The position numbers and the translations under genes are program-made. Shown piece after piece: positions 1 to 8,453 of a stretch of 64,000 nt of DNA (the first letter of the stretch is position 1; every line of letters begins with the position of its first letter). Below the pieces are notes generated by a model. That model was not told where the DNA came from. It did no database searches and worked only from the letters and a program-made list of their open reading frames with translations. Source of the DNA: Cupriavidus agavae (GTDB lineage: Bacteria > Pseudomonadota > Gammaproteobacteria > Burkholderiales > Burkholderiaceae). Location of the stretch: positions 96,908 to 160,907 of the forward strand of contig NZ_SGXM01000010.1 of the NCBI RefSeq assembly GCF_004217045.1. Reading direction: 5' to 3'.

Positions 1-174
1 CGCCTGGATCAGTGCGGGAATCAGCGGCGTGTAGGCAAAGCGGGCCAGGCCGATGGCGACCAGGCTCGCGCAGAGACCGGCCAGCGCGGCGTGCAGCGCC
101 TGGCGGTCGAGCGTCTCGGCAGCGGCGGCCGGGGCGGGTGCGCCGGAAGTGTTGACAGTGGCGTCTTGTGACAT
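1..174 (-). CDS. YbfB/YjiJ-family MFS transporter, N-terminal part (cut by window edge)
   Basis: Only the first 58 codons lie in the window; the gene runs off the left edge. The start is the ATG at 174-172. After about 28 mostly polar and Ala-rich residues the protein enters a first membrane segment (LAGLCASLVAIGLARFAYTP), typical of the YbfB/YjiJ branch of the major facilitator superfamily, inner-membrane exporters of mostly unknown substrate. It lies 101 bp downstream of, and in the same direction as, the tetR gene at 276-884, so the two may form a regulator-efflux pair. The family call rests on this first helix only. Confidence 0.7.
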   Translation of the reverse strand, partial: MSQDATVNTSGAPAPAAAAETLDRQALHAALAGLCASLVAIGLARFAYTPLIPALIQA

Positions 175-275
175 GGGGCGGTCCTCGATTCTTCTGTTTG
201 CGCGGGACGAGCGGCACCCCCACGCGGCGCGGGCCGCGTGTCGGGTGTCAGGGATTCAACGGAGGAAGAAGGGCT

Positions 276-884
276 TCAGCCCGGTCCGTGATGCGTGGCG
301 CGCAGTTTCAGCACGGCCAGCGCGGGCCGCACCGTGGCTTCCAGCAGCGCCCGGTCCGGCATCACGCGCGACAGCACGCGCATGCCCACCTGCAGGGACA
401 GCAGCATCGACGCGACGTCGTCGGCGTCATGGCTGGGAGCGATACTGCCGTCGGCCTGTGCGGCGGTTACCAGCCGCGCGAAGAAATCGCGCAGCATCGC
501 CAGTTCCGTGGCCACCGCCGCCTGCATCTCGGGATCGTCGGGCGAGGCTTCGAGCGCCGTATTGATCAGCATGCAGCCACGATGGGGCAGTTCGCGGGCG
601 CCACGTTCGATGCTCTCGGCGAAAAACTGCTCCAGCGCCTGCGCAGGCGGATAGCCCGCCTCGATCCGGAGCATGCGTTCGCGCAGCGAGCGGTTCAGGT
701 AGTCATCGAGCGCCTGCAGGAACAACTGGCGCTTGTCGCCAAAGGCGTTGTAAAGGCTGGGCTGCGTCAGGCCCATGGCCTGCGTCAGCTCGCGGGTCGA
801 GGTGGCCTGGTAGCCCTTGGCCCAGAAGGTTTCCTGGGCGGCGGCCAGTGCCGTCTGCGCATCAAACTGCCGGGGGCGAGCCAT
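276..884 (-). CDS. TetR/AcrR-family transcriptional regulator
   Basis: The 202-residue protein has the usual TetR layout: an N-terminal helix-turn-helix (about residues 10-55, including TSTRELTQAMGLTQPSLYNAFGDK) and a helical ligand-binding C-terminal domain. The sequence resembles the branch in which a GCMLINTALE segment follows the DNA-binding domain. It probably represses itself and perhaps the MFS gene downstream on the same strand. A 14-bp inverted repeat lies just upstream at 896-951. The tssE gene ends 92 bp upstream of its start codon, so it could also receive T6SS read-through. The ligand is unknown. Confidence 0.88.
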   Translation of the reverse strand: MARPRQFDAQTALAAAQETFWAKGYQATSTRELTQAMGLTQPSLYNAFGDKRQLFLQALDDYLNRSLRERMLRIEAGYPPAQALEQFFAESIERGARELPHRGCMLINTALEASPDDPEMQAAVATELAMLRDFFARLVTAAQADGSIAPSHDADDVASMLLSLQVGMRVLSRVMPDRALLEATVRPALAVLKLRATHHGPG

Positions 885-895
885 GGCGGTCCTTG

Positions 896-951
896 TTTTG
901 TATCGATCGGTATGAAACCATGCGAGCGATTATAGATCGATCGCTACAAAA
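896..951. promoter_or_regulatory. Inverted repeat upstream of tetR, candidate TetR operator
   Basis: The left arm TTTTGTATCGATCG (896-909) and the right arm CGATCGCTACAAAA (938-951) are reverse complements except at one position of 14, with a 28-bp spacer. The left arm begins 12 bp upstream of the tetR start codon. The wide spacing suggests two dimer sites or a loop rather than a single TetR dimer site. Confidence 0.55.
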
Positions 952-976
952 CGTAATGTCCCTACTCTTGGAAGGG

Positions 977-1408
977 TCAGAGCCGGTCTTGCTGCGCGCG
1001 GCGCAGCGTCAGGCGGGTCTTGCCATCAGGCGTGAAATGGGTGCCGAAACGCACCAGCCCGGCCTGATGCAGGTGGCAACTCATCGTGAAGCTCAGCAGC
1101 ATGCCGGGCTCGGTCGCGTCGATCACGATGTCGATCGCCTTGAGGCGCGGCTCGTATCGCAGCAACGTGGTTTCTATCTCGCGCTTGAGCGTGTGGGCGG
1201 ATGCCGGCAGGTGCCGATAAATCCGCGACAGATCGCCCAGACCGTAATCCGGCAAATGGGCCAGAGCGCCGCGCCGGCTGTTCAGGATGCGCTGGATGTT
1301 GTCGCGCACGGAAAGGAAGGTCTGCGTGGCCGCATCGAATTCGTCAATCGCCACGCCATCGGCAAAGTAGCCCGTCACGGCCTCGAACAGCCCCGGCCCG
1401 CCGCGCAT
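977..1408 (-). CDS. tssE: T6SS baseplate protein TssE (gp25-like)
   Basis: This 143-residue protein has the length and pattern of TssE, the homologue of phage T4 gp25 that links the T6SS baseplate to the sheath. The family features seen are the segment SVRDNIQRILNSRRGALAHLPDYGLGDL and the later core ETTLLRYEPRLKAIDI, which contains the conserved E-x-R type triad region. Its start codon overlaps the stop of tssH by one base (TGATG), which points to translational coupling. It is the last gene of the left T6SS arm; tetR follows on the same strand. Confidence 0.93.
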   Translation of the reverse strand: MRGGPGLFEAVTGYFADGVAIDEFDAATQTFLSVRDNIQRILNSRRGALAHLPDYGLGDLSRIYRHLPASAHTLKREIETTLLRYEPRLKAIDIVIDATEPGMLLSFTMSCHLHQAGLVRFGTHFTPDGKTRLTLRRAQQDRL

Positions 1409-4044
1409 CAGCGGCCCTCCGCCGCAAACTCGACGCCGATGCCGTCAGCCTCGGAGAAGGACAGGCGGATCGCGCCGGGCGCTTCGCCCCGGCCGGCACG
1501 CACCAGCAGTTCGCGTGACAGCACCGGCAGGATCTGCTGGTCGAGCAGGCTGTCGATGTTGCGCGCGCCCGTATCGGGCAGCAGGCAGGCCCGCGCAAGC
1601 TCCGTCACCAGCGCGTCGTCGCATTCCAGCGGCACGCCGAACCGGCGCGCGATGCGCCCCTCCACCTTGGAGAGCTTCATTCGGACGATCGTCGCCATGG
1701 CGTCGGCGCCCAGCGGCTGGAACACCACGGTCTGGAAGCGCGCCAGCAGGGCCGGCTGGAAATGGTCCGCCAGCCGGGGCCGGATGGCCTCCATCAGCAT
1801 CGCGGGCGTGGTCCGGCCGCCCGCCTGTTCCATGGCCTCGCTGGCCGCGAGGATTTCGCCGGCTCCCAGGTTCGACGTCATGACGATGACCGTATTGCGG
1901 AAATCGATCACGCGCCCCTCGCCGTCGCGCATGAAGCCGCGGTCGAACACCTGATAGAACAGGCTCAGTACGTCGCGGTGCGCCTTCTCGACCTCGTCGA
2001 GCAGCACCACGCTGTAGGGCCGCTGGCGCACGGCTTCGGTCAGGATACCGCCCTCGCCATAGCCGACATAGCCCGGCGGCGACCCCTTGAGTTGCGAGAC
2101 GGTATGCGCCTCCTGATACTCGGACAGATTGATGGTGATCAGCGAGCGATCGCCGCCGAACATCGCGTCGGCCAGCGCGCGCGCCGTTTCGGTCTTGCCC
2201 GTGCCCGAGGGTCCGGTCAACAGGAAGACGCCGAGCGGCGATTCCTCGCCATTGAGCCCGGCCTTGGCCGCGCGCAGCCGCATGGCGATGGCGGACAGCG
2301 CGTCGTCCTGGCCCACCACGGCCTGGCCGAGCCGGGCTTCGAGTTCGAGTATCGTGGCCAGTTCGTTGGCCAGCAGGCTGTCGACCGGTACCCCGGTCCA
2401 GTCTGCAATCACCTGCGCCACCGCGCTTTCGCCGATCTCCGCGTGCACCAGCGCCGCCTCGCCGGGGACCGCGAGGGTTGCGTGCCTTGCCGCGATCGTC
2501 GTCTCCAGCGCTGCGCGTGCCTCGGGCCCGTCAGCCGCCTGCCAGCGTTCACGCAGTGTCACCAGTTCATCGACGGCCGACTGCTGCATGGCGAACGCGG
2601 CTTCCAGCCGTTGCCGCTCGCTTTCCAGCACGGCCAGTTCGGCGTCGATCGATGCCAGCCGCTCGCCCTGGCGTGTGCCGGTCACGCACTGGTCATGTTC
2701 GAGCGCTTGGCGCTCGCGTTGCAGCGCGGCCTGCCGGGCCTCGCACGTGCGCAGCGCAATCGGCCGGGTTTGCTGGCTCATGCGCACGCGCGCCGCTGCG
2801 GTGTCGAGCAGGTCCACGGCCTTGTCCGGCAACTGGCGTCCCGTGAGATAGCGGCGCGAGAGGCGCACGGCCGCGGCCACGGCGGCATCGGTCACATGCA
2901 CGCCGTGGTGCTGCGCATAGCGGTCCTTCAGGCCACGCAGCATCAGGCAGGCGCCCGCGTCGTCGGGCTCATCGACCTTGACCATCTGGAAGCGCCGCTC
3001 CAGCGCCGCGTCGCGCTCGAAGTAGCGCTTGTACTCCGACCACGTGGTAGCCGCGATGGTGCGCAGTTCACCGCGTGCCAGCGCCGGCTTGAGCAGGTTG
3101 GCGGCGTCAGCGCCGCCAGCGCTGTTGCCCGCGCCGATCAGCGTGTGCGCCTCGTCGATGAACAGCAGGATCGGCGTGGGCGACTGCTGCACGGCCTCGA
3201 TCACGTTCCGGAGCCGTTGCTCGAACTCGCCCTTGACCCCCGCGCCGGCTTGCAGCAGCCCGAGATCGAGTGTCAGCACGGCCACGTCGCGGATCACCGC
3301 CGGCACGTCGCCCTCGGCGATCATCAGCGCCAGCCCTTCTACCAGCGCCGTCTTGCCGACGCCGGGCTCGCCCACGAGGATGGGATTGTTCTTGCGGCGC
3401 CGCGCGAGGATATCGACCATCTGCCGGATTTCCACCTCGCGGCCGAACACGGGGTCGATGCGTCCTTCGCGGGCCTTGGCAGTGAGGTCGGTCGTGAAGC
3501 GTGCCAGCACGCCGTAATCGGCGGCGGCCGGTAGCGACGGCGAGGAATCGGGTGGCCCGGCATCGCGCTCGCCCGAGATGCCGTCGAGTTCGCAAAGCTC
3601 CTGCAGTACCTGTGCCGACGGAATGCTCAGCAGCGGCCAGGCTTCGGGCGCGCGCAGCAGACCCGGGGTATCGGCCAGCGCGGCCAGCAGGTGCGCGGAG
3701 CGGATCGATCCCGCAGGTGCCGTGGCGTCCAGCGATGCCTTGAGCCACGCGGCTTCCAGCCATTGGCCCACGCGCGGCGACAGCCCCGGTTTGCCGCGCA
3801 GGTCATGCGGCAGGTGTTCGATGGCGGCCAGCAGCCCGGTCCAGATGGCGTCGACATCGATGTCATGGCGGCGCAGGATCGCGTGCAGGTCGCCGTCCCC
3901 GGGTTCCAGCAGCTTGATGAGCCAGTGCTCCACCTCGATATCGCGGTGCGCCCGCGTCTCGCAGAGGCTGGCGGCTTCGGCCAGCGCATGCGCGCAATGC
4001 GCGTTGAGGCGGCGGAGGAGCGGTGCGTAGTCTCGGGCTTTCAT
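1408..4044 (-). CDS. tssH: T6SS AAA+ ATPase TssH/ClpV
   Basis: The 878-residue protein is a Clp-type unfoldase that disassembles the contracted TssB/TssC sheath. It has an N-terminal Clp repeat domain (about 1-150), a first AAA+ module with Walker A GEPGVGKT (225-232) and Walker B LLFIDEA (293-299), a coiled-coil middle domain (about 430-520) and a second AAA+ module with Walker A GPSGTGKT (611-618) and Walker B VLLDEVE (680-686). Both ATPase sites look intact. It lies between hcp and tssE; a 130-bp gap with inverted repeats separates it from hcp. Confidence 0.96.
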   Translation of the reverse strand: MKARDYAPLLRRLNAHCAHALAEAASLCETRAHRDIEVEHWLIKLLEPGDGDLHAILRRHDIDVDAIWTGLLAAIEHLPHDLRGKPGLSPRVGQWLEAAWLKASLDATAPAGSIRSAHLLAALADTPGLLRAPEAWPLLSIPSAQVLQELCELDGISGERDAGPPDSSPSLPAAADYGVLARFTTDLTAKAREGRIDPVFGREVEIRQMVDILARRRKNNPILVGEPGVGKTALVEGLALMIAEGDVPAVIRDVAVLTLDLGLLQAGAGVKGEFEQRLRNVIEAVQQSPTPILLFIDEAHTLIGAGNSAGGADAANLLKPALARGELRTIAATTWSEYKRYFERDAALERRFQMVKVDEPDDAGACLMLRGLKDRYAQHHGVHVTDAAVAAAVRLSRRYLTGRQLPDKAVDLLDTAAARVRMSQQTRPIALRTCEARQAALQRERQALEHDQCVTGTRQGERLASIDAELAVLESERQRLEAAFAMQQSAVDELVTLRERWQAADGPEARAALETTIAARHATLAVPGEAALVHAEIGESAVAQVIADWTGVPVDSLLANELATILELEARLGQAVVGQDDALSAIAMRLRAAKAGLNGEESPLGVFLLTGPSGTGKTETARALADAMFGGDRSLITINLSEYQEAHTVSQLKGSPPGYVGYGEGGILTEAVRQRPYSVVLLDEVEKAHRDVLSLFYQVFDRGFMRDGEGRVIDFRNTVIVMTSNLGAGEILAASEAMEQAGGRTTPAMLMEAIRPRLADHFQPALLARFQTVVFQPLGADAMATIVRMKLSKVEGRIARRFGVPLECDDALVTELARACLLPDTGARNIDSLLDQQILPVLSRELLVRAGRGEAPGAIRLSFSEADGIGVEFAAEGR

Positions 4045-4127
4045 GGGCGATCGGCAGCGGCTGGGGAGGCAAGGAGGGAGGAAGCGGTGGCCAGGGAGGC
4101 AGCGGGGAAGCCGAAGGAAGCGGGCAG

Positions 4128-4160
4128 CCCGTCACGTCCGCGCGACAGACGGGCGCCCGT
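4128..4160 (-). terminator. GC-rich hairpin between hcp and tssH, possible attenuator
   Basis: In the 130-bp gap after hcp, CCCGTC (4128-4133) can pair with GACGGG (4148-4153), and ACGGGCGCCCGT (4149-4160) is a perfect 12-bp palindrome sharing that sequence. There is no T-run, so it is not a classical intrinsic terminator. It may slow transcription or protect the 3' end of the hcp message, in keeping with the much greater need for Hcp than for ClpV. Confidence 0.35.
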
Positions 4161-4174
4161 TGGCTACCTGCGGA

Positions 4175-4660
4175 TCAGGAGCGTTCGTTCCAGCTGTCCG
4201 CGTGGATGATGTTGCCGTCCTTGTAAGCCCAGGTGATCTTTTCGTAACGCAGTTCGATGTCTTCGAGGTGGTTGTGCTTCTCGAACGCCGGGTTCTTGAT
4301 GTCGAGCATGCGCGGCGTGACGCCCACCACCTTCACGTTTTCGAGCTTGGTGTTGAAGTACTCCTTCTCCTTGCCGGCATCGTCGATCCGGTACCACTTG
4401 ATTTCGATCGACTTCAGCGTCTGGCCGCTCGTGACGGCCTTGTAGAGGTACGGCGACGACGCATCGGTTTCCTTCGTGAACAGGATGGGCCGGTGCACGC
4501 GCGTGCCGGTCAGCTTGCCGGTGTTCGAATCGGTCGGAATGTTGACGCCGTGTTCGAACGCCACCAGTTCCACGCTGCCCTCGCGGCCCGATACGGTCAC
4601 GGAGCCCTTGATATCGGCGCCGCCATCGTCCTTGATCCACATGTATGCGGGAATTGCCAT
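4175..4660 (-). CDS. hcp: T6SS tube protein Hcp (TssD)
   Basis: The 161-residue protein matches Hcp, whose hexamers stack to form the inner tube. Typical features are the start MAIPAYMWIKDDGGADIKGS, the loop VELVAFEHGV, the strand HRPILFTKETDASSPYLYKAV and the C-terminal ELRYEKITWAYKDGNI. There is no signal peptide, as expected. A strong ribosome-binding site (AAGGAG) lies 10 bases before the ATG and overlaps the stop codon of the OmpA-domain gene upstream. Confidence 0.97.
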   Translation of the reverse strand: MAIPAYMWIKDDGGADIKGSVTVSGREGSVELVAFEHGVNIPTDSNTGKLTGTRVHRPILFTKETDASSPYLYKAVTSGQTLKSIEIKWYRIDDAGKEKEYFNTKLENVKVVGVTPRMLDIKNPAFEKHNHLEDIELRYEKITWAYKDGNIIHADSWNERS

Positions 4661-4666
4661 GGTGTC

Positions 4667-6424
4667 TTACTCCTTCGATGGGAATGAACAGGCCGGGTGG
4701 CCAGGGGTAGCCGGATCGCCGCCACGTGCGTCGCGGCAGTCCGGCACAAGCGTGATCTCGACGCGGCGGTTGGCCGCGCGGCCCGCCACCGTGTCGTTCG
4801 AAGCCTTGGGACGCGTGGCGCCATAGCCCTGCACCGCGAAGTGGGTGAGCGGCAACGCGGCGGCGTCGGCGAGCCAGTCCCGCACCGATGCGGCGCGCGC
4901 CTCGGACAGCCTGACATTGGCCTGCGCGTTGCCGGTGGAGTCGGTGTGGCCGGCCACGAGCACGCGCTTGTCGGGATGCGCCTTGATCATGTCGAGCGCA
5001 CCGATCAGCACGCGGTTGGAGCCTGGATTCAGCGTGGCGCTGCCGCTGCGGAACAGCGACAGGCTGTCGAGTTCGATCGTGGCCGGCGGCGGTGGGGGCG
5101 GCTGGTAGCCGTCGATCAGCCGCGCCAGCGGCTCGCGCAGCGTGCCGCCGCGATAGAAGCCAAGCGCCAGCCGAACCGGGACGCCGTTTCGCGCATGACG
5201 GTCGAGTTCCTCGCGGTCGCGCCGCAGGACCGCCAGCGCGTCACGCCGCGCCGCATCCCGCTCGACCGTCAGCGTCTCGTAGTGCGCCATGTCAGCCATG
5301 ACCCGAGCCACGAGCGCACGGTTCTGCCAGGCCGAAGCGGCCGCTGCGGCGCAGAACGCCACGCAGAGCCATGCGAATCCATGGGCCAGGGCGCGAGGCA
5401 GCACGGACTGCGCATGCCGGACGGCAAGGCCACGCGCAAGCGCGTCAGGCAGCGGAAACGCGGCGCGCCGTCCGTCCCGGGTCTGCGGGGCAAGGCTGGT
5501 CTGGCGTGTGACATACATCGTCAGGCGCGAACCGGCCACGGGCGCGCCGGCGGTAGCGATGACGGCGCAGGCCCAGAGCGAAAGCGGCGGTCCCGCGTGG
5601 CGGCGGTCCGGCTGATCCTGCTGTAGTGCCGGCAGCACCGTGTCGATGGTCCATCGGGCCAGTGCTGCCAGCCGGGCGCCGCGGTACATCCGCGCCGCGC
5701 GGTCTGCTGGTTGCACCTGGGCCGCGTAGCTGGCCAACTGAAGCGCCAGCGCGTCGAGCATGTCTCCGCCCTGGGGCGTGGTGGCAATCTGGAACCACGG
5801 ACAGTCGTCGGACGGACCATCGGCTTCGGCCGTCTGGATCGCGAGGCAGGCTGGCAGCGGGTAGCCGACCGCGCGGCTGGCGGCCCCGATCGTCGATCGC
5901 CACTGCCACAGCGTGGTCGCCATCGCTGGCGACAGGGCTGGCGAGGGGGCCGGAGACACGGTTGACGACACCTCTGCCTGATCGGCGCTGACCAGGCAAG
6001 CGACCGCCTCCGGGCCTTGCCCGAGCCGCCATTGCTTCAATACGGCAGCCACTTCGGCCAGCCGATCCGACGCGTCGATGCGCACCCAGATTGCGGCGTC
6101 GGTAATCCGTACCACGGCATCGCCAAAGGCTCGGGTGAGTGTGTCCGGGCTGTCGCCCAATACCAGCACCAACGCCGTATTGCTGCGGATGTCGCCGGGC
6201 AGGGCGGCCAGCGACGCGTCGATGGCCGCGAGCACGGCCGCCGCGGCATCGCGCCGTGCTCTGGCGCGTCGCCCCACGAGCACGATGGCCACCGCGACGG
6301 CGGTCACCACGCATCCCGCGAACAGCCAGTTCCAGGTGGTGTCCAGCGGTGAGCTCAACGCGAGCCAGCCCAGCGAGAGCGCGGCCATCCAGGCCAGCAT
6401 GGAGCGATAGGGATAGGCCGACAC
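4667..6424 (-). CDS. T6SS-linked OmpA-domain inner-membrane protein with TssM-like cytoplasmic region
   Basis: The protein has two membrane segments near the N terminus (about residues 10-25 and 33-51), a cytoplasmic region (about 55-350), a third membrane segment near residue 365 and a C-terminal OmpA/MotB peptidoglycan-binding domain ending RRVEITLVPD, with the signature GHTDSTGNAQANVRLSEARA. It probably anchors the TssL/TssM complex to the cell wall, because the TssL here lacks such a domain. The chosen start is the GTG at 6424, 10 bp after the tssL stop; the ATG at 6400 is an alternative. The cytoplasmic region resembles part of TssM in the same locus (see findings). Confidence 0.85.
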   Translation of the reverse strand: MSAYPYRSMLAWMAALSLGWLALSSPLDTTWNWLFAGCVVTAVAVAIVLVGRRARARRDAAAAVLAAIDASLAALPGDIRSNTALVLVLGDSPDTLTRAFGDAVVRITDAAIWVRIDASDRLAEVAAVLKQWRLGQGPEAVACLVSADQAEVSSTVSPAPSPALSPAMATTLWQWRSTIGAASRAVGYPLPACLAIQTAEADGPSDDCPWFQIATTPQGGDMLDALALQLASYAAQVQPADRAARMYRGARLAALARWTIDTVLPALQQDQPDRRHAGPPLSLWACAVIATAGAPVAGSRLTMYVTRQTSLAPQTRDGRRAAFPLPDALARGLAVRHAQSVLPRALAHGFAWLCVAFCAAAAASAWQNRALVARVMADMAHYETLTVERDAARRDALAVLRRDREELDRHARNGVPVRLALGFYRGGTLREPLARLIDGYQPPPPPPATIELDSLSLFRSGSATLNPGSNRVLIGALDMIKAHPDKRVLVAGHTDSTGNAQANVRLSEARAASVRDWLADAAALPLTHFAVQGYGATRPKASNDTVAGRAANRRVEITLVPDCRDARGGDPATPGHPACSFPSKE

Positions 6425-6434
6425 GATCGCCCCG

Positions 6435-7085
6435 TCAGCCAGCCAGCTGCGCGATCGACGCCGCGAGCCAACGGTCGAGCGCCAGATAGACCAGCCCCGC
6501 GCCCGCCAGCGATCCCACCACCCAGGCCAGCGGCGAGGCCTGCGGCAGGCCGCGCGCCCTGGCATACGGCACGACGATGGCGTGCGCGTCGGCGGCATGA
6601 TCGGCCGGAGCCAGACGTGCGTCGAGTGCGCGCATCAGCGCCTCGCGTGCGCCGGCACCGTCGCGTGCAAAGCGTCCCTGGAAGCCGAGCCCCAGTACGG
6701 TCTGGAATACAACGAGCAGCGGAAGTACGGGCTGGGGTTCGGCCAGCCGCGTCTCGATCCGCGCCACCAGTTCCTCGCCGGCCTGATGCGTGTTGAACTC
6801 GGCCACCTGGAGCGGCTCGCGCTCCCAGGCGTCGCGGTCGGCGCCGGCCAGCCGCTGTAGCGCCACCTCGTCGAGCAGCGCGCATTGCGCATACGCGGCG
6901 TCCTGGACAACCGCGGCCGGGTGACCGGCCGCCGCCATTTCCTCGCGCAGCCGTGCCAGCAACCCCTGGCAGGTCTGCCTGAAGCTGGAAAACCCTTGCG
7001 CCGTCGTGGCGCCGTCGGCCAGTTCGGACACGATCAGCGCGGTGTCGCGCAGCGCCAGCGGAGCGATCGGATGGGAACCTGTCAT
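6435..7085 (-). CDS. tssL: T6SS membrane protein TssL (DotU/IcmH), short form
   Basis: The 216-residue protein is a DotU-type TssL: a helical cytoplasmic domain, containing the family segment AQCALLDEVAL, followed by one C-terminal membrane helix (about 185-205, ASPLAWVVGSLAGAGLVYLA). It forms the inner-membrane complex with TssM and TssJ. It ends just after the helix and has no periplasmic peptidoglycan-binding extension; that role seems to be taken by the next gene. Its ATG overlaps the tssK stop (ATGA). Confidence 0.92.
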   Translation of the reverse strand: MTGSHPIAPLALRDTALIVSELADGATTAQGFSSFRQTCQGLLARLREEMAAAGHPAAVVQDAAYAQCALLDEVALQRLAGADRDAWEREPLQVAEFNTHQAGEELVARIETRLAEPQPVLPLLVVFQTVLGLGFQGRFARDGAGAREALMRALDARLAPADHAADAHAIVVPYARARGLPQASPLAWVVGSLAGAGLVYLALDRWLAASIAQLAG

Positions 7086-8428
7086 GATGGCAACACCGCG
7101 AACAGTTCAAGGGAGACGTCTGGCATCGATGCCGGCACATAGAACTGGCACGTCCGTGCCGCCAGCATGCGCGCAAACGCGGGGTGGGCGCCATCGAGCG
7201 CGAAGTACTGGTTCTCGATCCGCACCGGGATGGCGGCCGGCAGCCGCGACATCGCGCGCAGCGGAATGCCGGGCAGCGCCGAATTGACGATCTGCTCGAC
7301 CTCGTCGGGTGCGCCGGCCTTGCAGAGCCGCGGCAACTGGTCCAGCAACGCGTGCGCGGCGATGCCGGCCTGCACCGACAGATAGAAATCGGCACCTTCC
7401 ACCAGACGCTGGTCGTGCAACTGGCCGCGCCAGACGGTGGGCCGTACCCGCTCCAGCTCGACTGGCACCACGCGCGACGGGATCACGGTATCGAGCAAGG
7501 CACGTATCAGCGCCTCCAGTTCCGCAAAAGCCGGCTCGGGCGCCAGATGGTCATAGGGCGGAATCGCCTGCAGGGAATCAGTGGTCGAGAACGTCAACAG
7601 CGCGCCGGCGAGCCGGGCCATGACTCCGTAGAGGCGGTCGGGGTGCTGGTCCGGGGCCGCGCAAAGGCGGGCCAGTTCCGGCCAGTTGCTGTTGACGCTG
7701 TGCAGCAGCCAGAACAGCGCCACGTCGGCCACCGCGAAATCAGCGATCTGGTCCGAGCGCTCGCGGCGGCGTACCGCCAGGCTTGCACTCTTGGCGGCGA
7801 GAATGCCGGACAGCCGCTGCATGCGGTCCAGCAGGCGCGCGCTGGCCGAGAGCAGCAGGCAGGGCGGCACGAACGTCGGATCGGCCTCGAAACGCCCCTG
7901 CGACGTGCGAACCAGTCGCGCGATCGGGCAGGTCACATAATCCGCGTGCTGCTCGAAATCGAACAGCAGCGCCAGCGCATGCCGTTCGACGCTGATCTCC
8001 TCCTTGCCCTCGCCGTGCAGGTCGGCCACCTCGCGGTACTCGCGCAGGTAACGGCGCGGCCGCGCGGGCTGCTCGCCTTCCTCGATGCAATTGCCGCCCT
8101 GCGCGTCGATAAGCGGCAAGCCCACCAGCACCGTGACCCGGTCGGCATGCGCCGGCACGTCGCCCAGATCGCGCGCGGCGGGCGAGCGGTCTGCCACTTC
8201 GGTATCGATGAGGGTGCCGTCAGGCAGCCGCACGGCCAGGGCATCGAGCGCCAGCCGGCCAACCGACAGCGCTTGCGCGTTGAGCGCCACCCGCAGCGTG
8301 CCCCATGGCTCCGCGCAGGCCATGCGGGCCACCAGTGCCTCGGCGTGCCGCTCCCAGAGCGCCTGCTGCTGGAAGTGCTGCGGCGTCATGAAGATGCCCT
8401 GGGCCCACAGCGGTCTCGTGATTTTCAT
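7082..8428 (-). CDS. tssK: T6SS baseplate protein TssK
   Basis: The 448-residue protein matches TssK, the trimeric adaptor joining the baseplate to the TssJLM membrane complex. It has the diagnostic N terminus PLWAQGIFMTPQHFQQQ and the C-terminal PVRIENQYFALD segment before the receptor-binding domain. It lies between tssC (25-bp gap) and tssL (4-bp overlap). Confidence 0.96.
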   Translation of the reverse strand: MKITRPLWAQGIFMTPQHFQQQALWERHAEALVARMACAEPWGTLRVALNAQALSVGRLALDALAVRLPDGTLIDTEVADRSPAARDLGDVPAHADRVTVLVGLPLIDAQGGNCIEEGEQPARPRRYLREYREVADLHGEGKEEISVERHALALLFDFEQHADYVTCPIARLVRTSQGRFEADPTFVPPCLLLSASARLLDRMQRLSGILAAKSASLAVRRRERSDQIADFAVADVALFWLLHSVNSNWPELARLCAAPDQHPDRLYGVMARLAGALLTFSTTDSLQAIPPYDHLAPEPAFAELEALIRALLDTVIPSRVVPVELERVRPTVWRGQLHDQRLVEGADFYLSVQAGIAAHALLDQLPRLCKAGAPDEVEQIVNSALPGIPLRAMSRLPAAIPVRIENQYFALDGAHPAFARMLAARTCQFYVPASMPDVSLELFAVLPS

Positions 8429-8453
8429 GGTTGTCGATGCGTCGGCGCGGCGC

